A DNA stretch of 64,000 nt from Halomonas stenophila (lineage in GTDB: Bacteria > Pseudomonadota > Gammaproteobacteria > Pseudomonadales > Halomonadaceae): contig NZ_JACHXR010000003.1 in NCBI RefSeq assembly GCF_014192275.1, forward strand, positions 85,647 to 149,646. Direction: 5' to 3'. The notes beneath the pieces were generated by a model. That model was not told the origin of the DNA, did not search any database, and saw only the letters and a program-made list of their open reading frames with translations. The translations under genes and the position numbers were made by a program. Shown here piece by piece: positions 42,700-51,932 of this stretch; the stretch's first letter is position 1, and each line of letters opens with the position of its first letter.

Positions 42700-43998
42700 T
42701 TACTCCGCGGGGAGCAGGCGTTCCAGGCCCGCCAGGGTGCGGACCAGGGCGCCGCGGTTGGCCTCGACCACCGCCCGGCCGGCGGTGGCGAGCCGCTCGC
42801 GTTCCGCCGCATCGCCGAACAGGCGATCCAGCTCGTCGGCCAGGGCCTCGGCGTCGGCGACCTCCACCAGCGCCTCCCGCTCGCGCAGCGCCTCGGCCAC
42901 GTCGGAGAAGTTGGCCAGCTCGGGCCCGGTCAACACGGGCAGTCCCATGGCGGCGGGCTCCAGCAGGTTGTGACCGCCCACCGGCACCAGGCTGCCGCCC
43001 ACGAAGGCCAGGTCCGCCGCCCCGTAGAGGGACGAGAGCTCGCCCATGGTGTCACCCAGGTACAGCGCCGTCTCGGCGGTAGGGACCTCGTCCCGGGAGC
43101 GGCGCGCCGTGGCCAGCCCCCGGGCCGCGCAGAGCTCGGCCACCGCCGCGAAGCGCTGGGGGTGGCGGGGGACCAGGATCAGCAGCGCCTCGGGGCGCGT
43201 CTCGCGCAGTCGGGCATGGGCCTCGAGTACCGCCTCGTCCTCGCCGGGATGGGTCGAGCCGGCGACCCAGACCGGGCGCTCGCCGAGCTCGCGACGCAAG
43301 CGCTCACTCACCTCGCGGGCCGCCTCGTCGCGAGCCAGATCGAACTTCAGCGAGCCGGTCACCCGAATGGCGTCCGGCGCCATGCCCAACGCCCGGAACC
43401 GCTCGGCATCCGCTGCGGACTTGGCTCCCAGCCAGGCCACATGGGAGAGCGCCTCGGCCATCAGCCGCCCCAGGCGCCGGTAGCGACGGAAGGCCCGTGG
43501 CGAGAGCCGGCCGTTGACCACCGCCACCGGCACCCCCCGGCGGTCGCAGGCCGCCAGCAGGTTGGGCCAGAGCTCGGTCTCGAAGAAGATCGCCAGCCGC
43601 GGGCGCAGCCGGTCGACGAAGCGCCGCGCCGCGCCGGGGAAGTCCAGGGGCACGAAGTGATGACTCACTTCGCCGCCATCCCGCCGCTCCGCGGCCTTCT
43701 CCACCAGCGCCAGGCTGCGTTCGGCGCCGGTGGCGGTCATGGTGGTGACGACCAGCCGGTGGTCGGGATACACGCGGGTCAGAGCCTCGATCAGTGGCCG
43801 GGCGGCCTGGACCTCCCCCACCGAGGCGCAGTGCAGCCACAGGGTGCGGGAGCCCGGGGAGGCCGTCGGGATGGCGCCGAGCCGCTCGGCCCGGGGACGG
43901 CCGGGCAGTTGCTCCCGCCAGACCCGCCGCCAGATCAGCGGCGACAGTGCCAGCAGGGCGGCGGAGTAGAGCCGGCGCGTCCAGGGGTGTCCCGCCAT
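42700..43998 (-). CDS. waaA: 3-deoxy-D-manno-octulosonic acid (Kdo) transferase
   Basis: A 432-residue membrane-associated glycosyltransferase adding Kdo from CMP-Kdo to the lipid A precursor. It has an N-terminal membrane anchor (about 8-25), the acceptor domain with LWLHCASVGEVQAARPLIEAL and FFETELWPNLLAAC, and the donor domain with VWVAGSTHPGEDE and FVGGSLVPVGGHNLLEPA. The ATG shares one base with the hldE stop (TGATG), so translation is probably coupled. Whether it adds one or two Kdo residues cannot be read from sequence, but kdkA nearby is typical of single-Kdo cores. Confidence 0.94.
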   Translation of the reverse strand: MAGHPWTRRLYSAALLALSPLIWRRVWREQLPGRPRAERLGAIPTASPGSRTLWLHCASVGEVQAARPLIEALTRVYPDHRLVVTTMTATGAERSLALVEKAAERRDGGEVSHHFVPLDFPGAARRFVDRLRPRLAIFFETELWPNLLAACDRRGVPVAVVNGRLSPRAFRRYRRLGRLMAEALSHVAWLGAKSAADAERFRALGMAPDAIRVTGSLKFDLARDEAAREVSERLRRELGERPVWVAGSTHPGEDEAVLEAHARLRETRPEALLILVPRHPQRFAAVAELCAARGLATARRSRDEVPTAETALYLGDTMGELSSLYGAADLAFVGGSLVPVGGHNLLEPAAMGLPVLTGPELANFSDVAEALREREALVEVADAEALADELDRLFGDAAERERLATAGRAVVEANRGALVRTLAGLERLLPAE

Positions 43999-45428
43999 CA
44001 GGTCTCGCGGTCGAGGATGGTGGCGATCATCGCCGTGGTGGAGACGCCGTCCTCGAAGCCGAGCACCTTCACCTCGCCCCCGGCGGCACGCACCGCCTCG
44101 CCGCCGGCGATCTGCTCGGGTCGGTAGTCACCGCCCTTGACCAGCACGTCGGGCAGCACCGCCTCGATCAGCCGCTGGGGGGTGTCCTCGGCGAAGGGCA
44201 CCACCCAGTCGACGGCGCCCAGGCCGGCCAGCACCTGCATGCGCCGGGCCAGGGGGTTGATCGGCCGCGAGGGTCCCTTGAGCCGCGCGATGGAGGCATC
44301 GTCGTTGACCGCCACGATCAACCGGTCGCCGAGCTGGCGGGCATGCTCGAGGTAGGCCACGTGGCCGGCGTGGAGGATGTCGAAGCAGCCGTTGGTCATC
44401 ACCACCCGCTCGCCGCGGGCCTGGGCGGCGCGAACGGCCTCGCCCAGCGGTGCCTCGCCGATGACGCCGAACTCGGCCAGCTTGTCGCCGTGCAGGGCGG
44501 TGTAGAGCTCGGCGATGGACAGCGTGGCGGTCCCGGGCTTGGCGACCACCAGGCCGGCGGCCAGGTTGGCCAGGGTCATGGCCTCGGGGAAGCCATGGCC
44601 GGCGGCGAGCGCCAGGCCCAGCACGCCGATCACCGTGTCGCCGGCACCGGTCACGTCGAAGACCTCCCGAGCCCGGGTCGGCAGGTGCAGGGGCTCGTGG
44701 TCGGCGCGGATCAGGGTCATGCCCTTCTCGCTGCGGGTGATCAACAGCGCCTCCAGCTCCAGCTCGGCGCGCAGGGCCTCGCCCTTGGTGGCCAGGGTGG
44801 CATCGTCGGGACAGGCGCCCATCACCGCCTCGAACTCGGCCAGGTTGGGGGTGATCACGCTGGCGCCGCGGTACTTGCGGAAGTCACCGCCCTTGGGATC
44901 CACCAGGACCCGCTTGCCGGCACCGCGCACCGTGGCGATCAGCCCCTCGACATCGGCCAGGGTGCCCTTGCCGTAGTCGGAGAGGATCACCAGGTCGGCC
45001 CGGGGCAGGGCCTCCTCGACCCGCAGGGCCAGGCTGCTGGTATCGACATCGCCGAGGCCCTGCTCGAAGTCGAGGCGGATCAGCTGCTGGTTGCGGCTCA
45101 TGACCCGCAGCTTGGTGATGGTCGGCACCTCGCGGCTGCGTGCGAAGTGAGTACTCACTCCGGCATCCTGCAGGCGACTCTCCAGCCGGTCGGCATTCTC
45201 GTCGTAGCCCACCAGGCCGGCGAGCCCCGCCTGGGCCCCCAGGGAGGCGATGTTGAGGGCCACGTTGGCCGCGCCGCCGGGGCGGTCCTCGGCCTCGTCG
45301 ACCCGCACGACCGGCACCGGGGCCTCCGGGGAGATGCGGGAGGTGCCACCATGCCAGTAGCGGTCGAGCATGACGTCGCCCACCACCAGCAGGCGCGAGC
45401 GCTCCAGGGCGGTCAGATCAAGCTTCAT
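43998..45428 (-). CDS. hldE: Bifunctional heptose-7-phosphate kinase / heptose-1-phosphate adenylyltransferase
   Basis: A 476-residue fusion catalysing two steps of ADP-L-glycero-D-manno-heptose synthesis. The N-terminal ribokinase-like domain (about 1-318) ends with the anion-hole motif [11 protein letters not shown]; the C-terminal nucleotidyltransferase domain (about 342-476) starts with [21 protein letters not shown]. Both active-site motifs are intact. It lies between a GT9 transferase gene (overlap 11 bp) and waaA (overlap 1 bp). hldD and gmhB for adjacent pathway steps are also in this window; gmhA is not. Confidence 0.96.
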   Translation of the reverse strand: MKLDLTALERSRLLVVGDVMLDRYWHGGTSRISPEAPVPVVRVDEAEDRPGGAANVALNIASLGAQAGLAGLVGYDENADRLESRLQDAGVSTHFARSREVPTITKLRVMSRNQQLIRLDFEQGLGDVDTSSLALRVEEALPRADLVILSDYGKGTLADVEGLIATVRGAGKRVLVDPKGGDFRKYRGASVITPNLAEFEAVMGACPDDATLATKGEALRAELELEALLITRSEKGMTLIRADHEPLHLPTRAREVFDVTGAGDTVIGVLGLALAAGHGFPEAMTLANLAAGLVVAKPGTATLSIAELYTALHGDKLAEFGVIGEAPLGEAVRAAQARGERVVMTNGCFDILHAGHVAYLEHARQLGDRLIVAVNDDASIARLKGPSRPINPLARRMQVLAGLGAVDWVVPFAEDTPQRLIEAVLPDVLVKGGDYRPEQIAGGEAVRAAGGEVKVLGFEDGVSTTAMIATILDRET

Positions 45429-46515
45429 CGGAAGGCTCCGTTTCCTTGCGGGTCGAGGCGGCGGCGAGCAGCGCCTCGAGGTTGCGGATGACGTCGTCGG
45501 CCCGGATCAACGACATGGCATCGGGATGGCGCACCCGCTGGCCCCAGGACAGCGTCTCGGGATCCTTGTGCAGGTAGGTCGTCACCGCGTCGGGATAGCG
45601 GTTGACCACGAAGTCGCGCCAGCGATAGGGGCCGGCGCGTTCGGGGTTGGTGGTGGCGAAGAGGCCGACCACCGGGGTGTCGAGGGCGTTGGCCATGTGG
45701 ACCGGGCCCGAGTCCGGGGCCACCACCACCCGGGCCCGGGCGATCAGCGCCAGCAGGCCCTTCAGCGAGGATGCGCCGATGGCATCGATCACCGCGCCGG
45801 GCTGGCTGAGGGACTGGATGCGGCTGCCCATCTCGCGCTCCGGGGTACTGCCGCCCCCCGTGAGCACGGTCGTCAGGCCATGCTGCACCCAGCCGTGTTC
45901 GACCACCGCCGCATAGCCCTCGGCGGACCAGTTGCGGAAGTTGCGCAGCCGGGGGTTGGCACAGGGACTCATCAGCATGTAGGGGGCGTCACCGGTCAGC
46001 CCGGCGGCCTCCTCGAAGGCGGCCTCGGGGATCGCCAGGTCCCATTGCGGGGACGCCTCCTCCACGCCGAGCAGCCGGGCGAAGTCGAGGAAGGAGTCCA
46101 CCACATGGGCGCGGGGATGCGGCGCCAGCTGGCGATGGGTGAACCAGTGCTGGGCATCCTTGGCACGGGCCTTGTCGTAGCCGACGCGCACGTCCGCCTT
46201 GAGGCCCAGCGAGAGCACGCTGGCGCGCAGCGCCTGCTGCATGTGCAGCAAGACATCGAAGCGAGTGTCCGCGAGCTCTCGCCAGAGCGCGCGCATGCCG
46301 GCGATCCCCGAGGCCTTGTCGTAGACAACGAACTCGACCCCGGAAAGGCCGGCCAGTAGACTGTGCTCGCCCTTGCCGATGATCCAGGTGATGCGCGCCT
46401 CCGGCCACTGGCGCTGCAGGGCACGTACCGTCGGCACCAGGTTGCAGACATCGCCCAGGGCGGAGAGACGCAACACGCCGATGTGCTCGGGTCGGGCGGG
46501 CAGAGGATGCTTCAT
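45418..46515 (-). CDS. Glycosyltransferase family 9 protein, heptosyltransferase I-like
   Basis: A 365-residue GT-B fold transferase. The N-terminal [19 protein letters not shown] is the GT9 acceptor loop with the catalytic-type aspartate, and the C-terminal [23 protein letters not shown] the ADP-heptose-binding segment. Placement upstream of hldE-waaA suggests it adds the first inner-core heptose, or a similar core sugar; the name waaC is not secure. Two starts are possible: ATG at 46515, which shares its CATG with the start of the divergent kdkA, or ATG at 46551. Neither has a ribosome binding site; TATAGA at the upstream ATG could be the -10 box, favouring 46515. Confidence 0.85.
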   Translation of the reverse strand: MKHPLPARPEHIGVLRLSALGDVCNLVPTVRALQRQWPEARITWIIGKGEHSLLAGLSGVEFVVYDKASGIAGMRALWRELADTRFDVLLHMQQALRASVLSLGLKADVRVGYDKARAKDAQHWFTHRQLAPHPRAHVVDSFLDFARLLGVEEASPQWDLAIPEAAFEEAAGLTGDAPYMLMSPCANPRLRNFRNWSAEGYAAVVEHGWVQHGLTTVLTGGGSTPEREMGSRIQSLSQPGAVIDAIGASSLKGLLALIARARVVVAPDSGPVHMANALDTPVVGLFATTNPERAGPYRWRDFVVNRYPDAVTTYLHKDPETLSWGQRVRHPDAMSLIRADDVIRNLEALLAAASTRKETEPSDEA

Positions 46516-47230
46516 GCGATTGGCAACGTATCGAACGGGAAAGGTTTTCATTCTATATGATGCGGACAGTTTATGTGACGCCGATGGGGCGCCACAAATC
46601 GGTCCGCACAGCCTCGACCCCGACCACTGGCGCCGCTCGGGCCGGGTGGTGGGCGAGGCGCCCGGCCGCGGCGCCAGCCTGTTCCTCGAGGCCGGCGCCG
46701 AGCAGTGGGTCCTGCGCCCCTACCGACGCGGCGGCCTGGTCGCCCGGCTGAGCGAGGCCCGCTACCTGTGGACCGGGCGGGAACGCACCCGCGCCTTCCG
46801 CGAGATGCGCCTGACCGCCGAGCTCTTCGACCTCGGCCTGCCCGTGCCCCGGCCGGTGGCCGCCGGCGTCACCCGCCACGGCCTCACCTACGAGGCCGCC
46901 CTGCTCACCGTTCGCCTGCCCGGCGCCCAGGCCCTGGCCGAGCGCCTGGCGAGTGGCGAGGCCGATGCGGCCCTGCTGCGGGAGGTGGGCCGCACGGTGC
47001 GCCGGTTCCACGATGCCGGCCTCGACCACGTCGACCTCAATGCCCGCAACCTGCTGGTGGCCCCCGACGACGGTATCTGGCTGATCGACCTCGACCGCTG
47101 CCGGCGCCGACCGCCCGGCGCCTGGCGGGAGGCCAACCTCGACCGGCTGGCCCGCTCGCTGGTCAAGTTCGACGCCGGCGCGGCCATGGGCGACATCCGC
47201 CAGGGCTACTCGGCCCCCGCGCCTGCCTGA
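46514..47230 (+). CDS. kdkA: 3-deoxy-D-manno-octulosonic acid kinase
   Basis: A 238-residue eukaryotic-kinase-like protein that phosphorylates the single Kdo of the LPS inner core. Family features are GRGASLFLEAG, WVLRPYRRGGLVARLSEARYLW, the catalytic HVDLNARNLLV (Asp-x-x-x-x-Asn) and the metal-binding LIDLDRCRRR, with AREANLDRLARSLVK-like end. ATG at 46514 has GAGG eight bases upstream; a TTG at 46520 is possible. Presence of KdkA fits a Haemophilus/Vibrio-type core with one phosphorylated Kdo. Confidence 0.87.
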   Translation: MRLATYRTGKVFILYDADSLCDADGAPQIGPHSLDPDHWRRSGRVVGEAPGRGASLFLEAGAEQWVLRPYRRGGLVARLSEARYLWTGRERTRAFREMRLTAELFDLGLPVPRPVAAGVTRHGLTYEAALLTVRLPGAQALAERLASGEADAALLREVGRTVRRFHDAGLDHVDLNARNLLVAPDDGIWLIDLDRCRRRPPGAWREANLDRLARSLVKFDAGAAMGDIRQGYSAPAPA

Positions 47231-47248
47231 GACGCCACCGGGGGAAGG

Positions 47249-48394
47249 CTAGGTGGCGGGTTCGCCGGCGTATTCTCCCACCAGCGCACGCACATGGGCC
47301 GCGAGGGTGAAGGCCTCGAGCACCCGCGCCCGGCCGGCCTGGCCCAGCCGATGCTGCAGCGCAGCATCGGCGGAAAGCTCACCCAGGGCCGCGGCCCAGG
47401 CGTCGGGGTCCGACGGGGCGGCCAGGCGCCCGGTGGTGGCATCGACCAGCTCGGGAATGGCCCCGCTGTCGGCCCCCACCACCGGCCTGGCGGCGGCCAT
47501 GGCCTCGATCACGGTGAGGCCGAAGGCCTCGTTGCGCGACGGCACGCAGACGATGTCCAGGGCCTCGAGACAGCGCGGCAGGTCGCCTCGAAAGCCGGCG
47601 AAGCGGATTCGCTCGGTGAGCCCCAGAGCCGCCACCCGCGCCTGCAGCTCCGCCACGAAGGCTTCGTTGCTGCCCTCGCCGACGCCGAGCCCGCCGATCA
47701 GCACCCCGTGCCAGGCCAGCTCGGGCCGCGCCACGGCCAGCCGCGCCAACGCCTCGACCCAGACCGCCTGTCCCTTGCCCGGGGTGATCCGTCCCGGCAA
47801 CCCGATGGCCACCGCGCCCTCCGGCACGCCCAGTTCGGCGCGCAGTGTCCGGCGCTGGTCGGCGGCGAGGCCGGCGACATAGGGCGACGGGTCGATGCCG
47901 AGGTAGAGCCGGCGGATGCGCTCGGGGGGCAACGGGAAGGCCCGGAGGTTGCGGACCCGCGTGGTCTCGCTGATCGAGAACAACCGGGTCAGCCGTCCGT
48001 AGGCCCAGCGGTGGTAGGGGTCCCGCTTGGGCCGGGTGACGCCCATGTGGTCGGTGAAGTACAGCCGCAGTCCCGGGCGCAGCGTGGCCAGCAGCGCCCC
48101 CAGACGCAGGTCGCTGGACTTGTGGCAGTGCACCACGTCGATCTCGTGGGCCTTCAGGTAGGCGAGTATGCGTCCGACCCGCCACAGCGCCTGGCCGCGG
48201 GACGGCACCGTCAACGGCGTGACGCCCGCTTGCTCGAGGCTCGCCGCCACCCGGGAGCCTTCCAGCGCCAGGCCGTGGGCCTGCCACCCCTGGCGGGCCA
48301 GCTCGGGTATAATCCGCGCAGGATACATTTCCAGTCCGCCCCAGCCGTTCGAGAGGCAGAGCTGCATGACCTTGGGTCTCAAGGCATCCTCCAT
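47249..48394 (-). CDS. Glycosyltransferase family 4 protein
   Basis: A 381-residue GT-B glycosyltransferase. The N-terminal domain starts VMQLCLSNGWGGLEMYPARI and carries HCHKSSDLRLGAL; the C-terminal GT4 domain (about 185-360) has GLPGRITPGKGQAVWVEAL and the donor-binding VPSRNEAFGLTVIEAMAAARPVVG with the EX7E motif. The sugar is unknown; the context is LPS outer or inner core. ATG at 48394 begins the frame; a TTG at 48382 with GGAGG upstream is a realistic alternative. It converges on kdkA with 18 bp between and is divergent from the next GT9 gene with 25 bp. Confidence 0.86.
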   Translation of the reverse strand: MEDALRPKVMQLCLSNGWGGLEMYPARIIPELARQGWQAHGLALEGSRVAASLEQAGVTPLTVPSRGQALWRVGRILAYLKAHEIDVVHCHKSSDLRLGALLATLRPGLRLYFTDHMGVTRPKRDPYHRWAYGRLTRLFSISETTRVRNLRAFPLPPERIRRLYLGIDPSPYVAGLAADQRRTLRAELGVPEGAVAIGLPGRITPGKGQAVWVEALARLAVARPELAWHGVLIGGLGVGEGSNEAFVAELQARVAALGLTERIRFAGFRGDLPRCLEALDIVCVPSRNEAFGLTVIEAMAAARPVVGADSGAIPELVDATTGRLAAPSDPDAWAAALGELSADAALQHRLGQAGRARVLEAFTLAAHVRALVGEYAGEPAT

Positions 48395-48419
48395 TCGGTG
48401 TCGGGGCTCGGGAGCCCAG

Positions 48420-49508
48420 ATGACGAGTTTCTCCGATCAACGGCCGCCGCGCCTGCTGGTGGTGCGCAACGACAAGCTCGGCGACTTCATGCTGGCCTGG
48501 CCGGCCCTGGCCGGCCTCAAGGCCGCCACGCCGCGGCCCCATGTCAGCGTGCTGGTCCCGGACTATACCGCCCCCCTGGCCCGCGCCTGCCCCTGGGTCG
48601 ACGAGGTGATCCTCGACCCGGGCGACGGCGCCGGCCGCGAGGCCCGATGCGCACTGCTGGCCCGCCTGAAGGCCGAGCCCTTCGATGCCTTGCTGACGCT
48701 GTTCTCCACGCCGCGCATCGGCTGGCTGGGCTGGCGAGCCGGCATCCCGCTGCGCCTGGCGCCGGCCACCAAGTGGGCGCAGCTATTCTACAACCGCCGC
48801 ATCCCCCAGCGCAGGTCGCGCTCGGAGAAACCCGAGTACGTCTACAACCTGGAGCTCGCCGAGGCCCTGGTGGACGCCCTGGGCCTGTCGCCTCCGCCCC
48901 GGCCGGCACCGCCCTACTGGCCGCTGTCCGCGGCGGAACGGGCGGCGCAGCGGGATGCCATCGCCGCGAGCCTGGGCCTCGAGACCGCGTGCCCCTGGCT
49001 GTTCCTGCATGCCGGCAGCGGTGGCTCGGCGGTCAACCTGACGGCCGAGGCCTATGCGACCCTGGCGCGGGACGTGGATGCCCGCCTGCGCGCCACGGGC
49101 GAGGCGCCGGCCTGGGTGCTGACCGCCGGTCCCGGCGAGGAGGGCCACGCCGAGGCCCTCGCCGCCACCCTGCGCGAGGCCGGCCTGGCCGCCCACCGCC
49201 TGCCGCCGAGCCCGGGGCTCGAGGCCTTCTCCCGCCGTCTCGCGGCGGCGGATCTGTTCATTGCGGGCTCCACCGGGCCGCTGCACATCGCGGCCTGCCT
49301 GAACCGCCCCACCGCCGGTTTCTACCCCTCGCGGCGCTCGGCGACGCCGCTGCGCTGGCAGACCTGCAACGCCGAGGACCGGCGCCTGGCCTTCTGCCCT
49401 CCCGACGACGCCCACGAGGCGGACATGACGGCCATCGACCTGGACGACGCCGCGGCGCGCATCGCCCGACAGCTGCAACCCTCCCCCATCAGCGAGCCTC
49501 ATTCATGA
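48420..49508 (+). CDS. Glycosyltransferase family 9 protein (heptosyltransferase-like)
   Basis: A 362-residue GT-B protein of the ADP-heptose:LPS heptosyltransferase family. The N-terminus has LLVVRNDKLGDFMLAWPAL, the acceptor loop, and the C-terminal part HAGSGGSAVNLTAEAYATLA and FIAGSTGPLHIAACLN bind the nucleotide sugar. It resembles outer heptosyltransferases (WaaQ/RfaQ-like) more than WaaF, but specificity is not determinable. ATG at 48420 is preceded by GGGAG six bases upstream. Its stop overlaps the next start (ATGA), so it forms an operon with the GT2 gene and the sulfatase-fold gene. Confidence 0.84.
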   Translation: MTSFSDQRPPRLLVVRNDKLGDFMLAWPALAGLKAATPRPHVSVLVPDYTAPLARACPWVDEVILDPGDGAGREARCALLARLKAEPFDALLTLFSTPRIGWLGWRAGIPLRLAPATKWAQLFYNRRIPQRRSRSEKPEYVYNLELAEALVDALGLSPPPRPAPPYWPLSAAERAAQRDAIAASLGLETACPWLFLHAGSGGSAVNLTAEAYATLARDVDARLRATGEAPAWVLTAGPGEEGHAEALAATLREAGLAAHRLPPSPGLEAFSRRLAAADLFIAGSTGPLHIAACLNRPTAGFYPSRRSATPLRWQTCNAEDRRLAFCPPDDAHEADMTAIDLDDAAARIARQLQPSPISEPHS

Positions 49509-50278
49509 CGTCCATCACCGGCATCATCATCACGCTCAACGAAGCCGACAACGTCACCGACTGCGTCGCCTCCCTGCAACGGGTCTGCGACGAGGTGATC
49601 GTCGTCGATTCCGGCAGCCAGGACGATACCGTGGCGCTCGCCGAAGCCGCCGGCGCCAGGGTCATCCATCAGCCCTACCTGGGCGACGGCCCCCAGAAGG
49701 CCTTCGCCGTGCCCCAGGCACGACACGACTGGATTCTGGCGCTGGACGCCGACGAACGCCTGGACGACGACGCGGTCGAGGCGATCCACGGCCTGCCCCT
49801 GGACGATCCCCGCACGGCCTATCGCTTCCGGCGCCGCAACTTCGCCGGCCACCACTGGATCCGCGCCGCGGGCTTCTACCCCGATCCGGTCACCCGGCTC
49901 TACAACCGCACCCACGCCGGCTACCTGCCGAAGAAAGCCCATTCCTCGGTCCAGGCCCCCAGGGTGGTGGACCTCTCGGCGCATATCCGCCACTTCACCT
50001 ACCGCGACCTGTCCCACTGGATCATCCGCATCGATGCCCTCTCCAGCCGCGACGCCTGGGCCATGAAGGAGCGGGGCAAGCCCCCCTCGCGGTATCGTCC
50101 CATCCTGCACGCGACCAGCGCCGGCTTCCGCAAGCTGATCCTCAAGGGCGGCCTGCTCCAGGGACCGGACGGCTTCACCGTGGCCATGACCACGGCATTT
50201 CATGCCTACATGAAGTATGCCAAGCTGAACGAACTCTACGAGAACGAGCGCACGATCCCCGACGCCGATCATGTCTGA
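49505..50278 (+). CDS. Glycosyltransferase family 2 protein, LPS core (WaaE-like)
   Basis: A 257-residue GT-A transferase. MTSITGIIITLNEADNVTDC is the nucleotide-binding start, VVDSGSQDDTVALAEAAGA follows, and WILALDADERLDDDAV supplies the DxD metal site. The C-terminal YPDPVTRLYNRTHAGYLPKKAHSSV segment is typical of the KdtX/WaaE group, which adds glucose to heptose I in some cores. Start ATGA overlaps the upstream GT9 stop, and its end overlaps the downstream gene by 8 bp, implying coupled translation. Confidence 0.86.
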   Translation: MTSITGIIITLNEADNVTDCVASLQRVCDEVIVVDSGSQDDTVALAEAAGARVIHQPYLGDGPQKAFAVPQARHDWILALDADERLDDDAVEAIHGLPLDDPRTAYRFRRRNFAGHHWIRAAGFYPDPVTRLYNRTHAGYLPKKAHSSVQAPRVVDLSAHIRHFTYRDLSHWIIRIDALSSRDAWAMKERGKPPSRYRPILHATSAGFRKLILKGGLLQGPDGFTVAMTTAFHAYMKYAKLNELYENERTIPDADHV

Positions 50279-51932
50279 CCTCGCCCTGCCCCCCTGGCTG
50301 CGTGGACCGCGCTGGTGGGCCCTGCTCACCCTGGGCCTGGCCCTCGGCTTCAGCGCCGTGACCGTCACCCGCCTGCCGGACATGACGCTGGTGCCACTGG
50401 CCGCCGGCTGGCTGTTCCTGGCTCGACGGTGGCGCTGGGGCGCACCTCCTCCCCCCGAACCGCCGGCCCGGGTCTGGCCCTGGTCGCTGGTGCCGCTGAT
50501 CCTGTGGGGCATCTACGTCTTTCTGGCCGACCGCTTCGGCATCGTCGACCTGGGCGCGGTCTTCTTCCATCTCCAGGCGGGCATCAGCGAGCACGGCGGC
50601 GGGCGACTGGTCGTCGCCGCGCTCTTTACCCTGGCCATGCTGCTGGTGCTGGCGGCCTTCACCTGGCTGGTGCGCGTCGACTTCCGCTGGCGGCGACGGG
50701 AACGCCTGCTGGCCGTAGCGCTGCTGGTCGGCAACCCCCTGCTGATCGATCTCGGCCAGCGTGGGGCGGCCATCGTTACCGAGGACGGCGCCTGGCTGGA
50801 TCGCCAGTACGTGGCGCCGGTGATCCGCGAGGCGCCGCCGACGCCCCCCAACCTGCTGATCTTCTACCTGGAGAGCCTGGAGCGTACCTATGCCAACCGC
50901 GAACGCTTCGGCGACGCCTATGCCCCGCTCGCGGCGCTGGGGGAGCGAGGCGTAGTCTTCGAGGGCGTGCGCCAGCTCGACAACACCGGCTGGACCATGG
51001 CCGGCATGATCGCCAGCCAGTGCGGCACGCCGCTGATGCCCGCCGGGCTGCTCCACGACCGCCAGTTCGAGCCCCTCGAGCGAGTCGTCCCGGGGGTCAC
51101 CTGCCTGGGCGACCTGCTGGATGCCCGGGGCTATGCCCTGAGCTATCTCGGCGGCGCCAGCACCCGTTTCGCCGGCAAGGGGCGCTTCTATACCGACCAT
51201 GGCTTCGATCGGGTGCGGGGGCGCGAGACCCTGGCGCCGCGCCTCGACGATCCGGACTACCTGAACAGCTGGGGCCTCTTCGATGACAGCCTCTACGGCT
51301 TCGTGGAGGAAGAGGTCCGCCGCCTCGAGGCCGAAGGAGGCCCCTGGGGGCTGGTCAGTCTGAGTCTCGGCACCCATCCGCCCAACGGCTTCCCGGCGCG
51401 CGCCTGCCGCGAGCGGCAGGGGGAATTCGACGGCGTGGATATCCTCTACTCGGTGGAATGCTCGGCCTGGCTGGTGAGCCGCCTGGTGCGACGCCTGGAG
51501 GCCGAGGGACTGCTGGAGGATACCCTGGTGGTGATCGCCAGCGACCACCTGAGCATGCGCGTCTCGGCGTGGGACCGGCTGATCGCCGGGCCCCGCGCCA
51601 ACACCTTCATGCTGATCGGCAATGATCTCCCGCCCCGCCGCATCCGGGTCGAGGCCTCGACCATGGACGTGCTGCCCACGGTGCTGGAAGCCATGGGCTT
51701 CTCCCTCGACCGCCACCGGGCCGGCCTCGGCGTCTCGCTGTTCGCCGGCGCCCCTACCCTCGTCGAGGAGCACGGCCTGGAGACCCTCAACGCCCGGCTC
51801 AAGGAGGAGACGGCCCTGCAGGAACGCCTGTGGCAGGGTGTCGACATCCGTCCGCCCTTCCCGCCGGCGGAAATCCCGCCGCCTAGGTCGACAGCAGCGC
51901 CCGGAGCACCCGGGACGGCGTCAGCAGATTGA
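50271..51932 (+). CDS. Sulfatase-fold membrane transferase (phosphoglycerol/phosphoethanolamine transferase-like)
   Basis: A 553-residue protein with about four N-terminal membrane helices (about 15-35, 40-50, 70-90 and 115-140) and a large alkaline-phosphatase-fold domain (about 190-500) resembling LtaS/OpgB. LLIFYLESLERTY carries the first metal acid, NTGWTMAGMIASQC the nucleophilic Thr, and VVIASDHLSM the last metal ligands. It would move phosphoglycerol or phosphoethanolamine from phospholipid onto glycan; LPS core is the likely acceptor by context. The 3' end overlaps the convergent waaF by 50 bp. The C-terminal tail (about 525-553) is low-complexity Pro/Ala. Confidence 0.83.
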   Translation: MSDLALPPWLRGPRWWALLTLGLALGFSAVTVTRLPDMTLVPLAAGWLFLARRWRWGAPPPPEPPARVWPWSLVPLILWGIYVFLADRFGIVDLGAVFFHLQAGISEHGGGRLVVAALFTLAMLLVLAAFTWLVRVDFRWRRRERLLAVALLVGNPLLIDLGQRGAAIVTEDGAWLDRQYVAPVIREAPPTPPNLLIFYLESLERTYANRERFGDAYAPLAALGERGVVFEGVRQLDNTGWTMAGMIASQCGTPLMPAGLLHDRQFEPLERVVPGVTCLGDLLDARGYALSYLGGASTRFAGKGRFYTDHGFDRVRGRETLAPRLDDPDYLNSWGLFDDSLYGFVEEEVRRLEAEGGPWGLVSLSLGTHPPNGFPARACRERQGEFDGVDILYSVECSAWLVSRLVRRLEAEGLLEDTLVVIASDHLSMRVSAWDRLIAGPRANTFMLIGNDLPPRRIRVEASTMDVLPTVLEAMGFSLDRHRAGLGVSLFAGAPTLVEEHGLETLNARLKEETALQERLWQGVDIRPPFPPAEIPPPRSTAAPGAPGTASAD

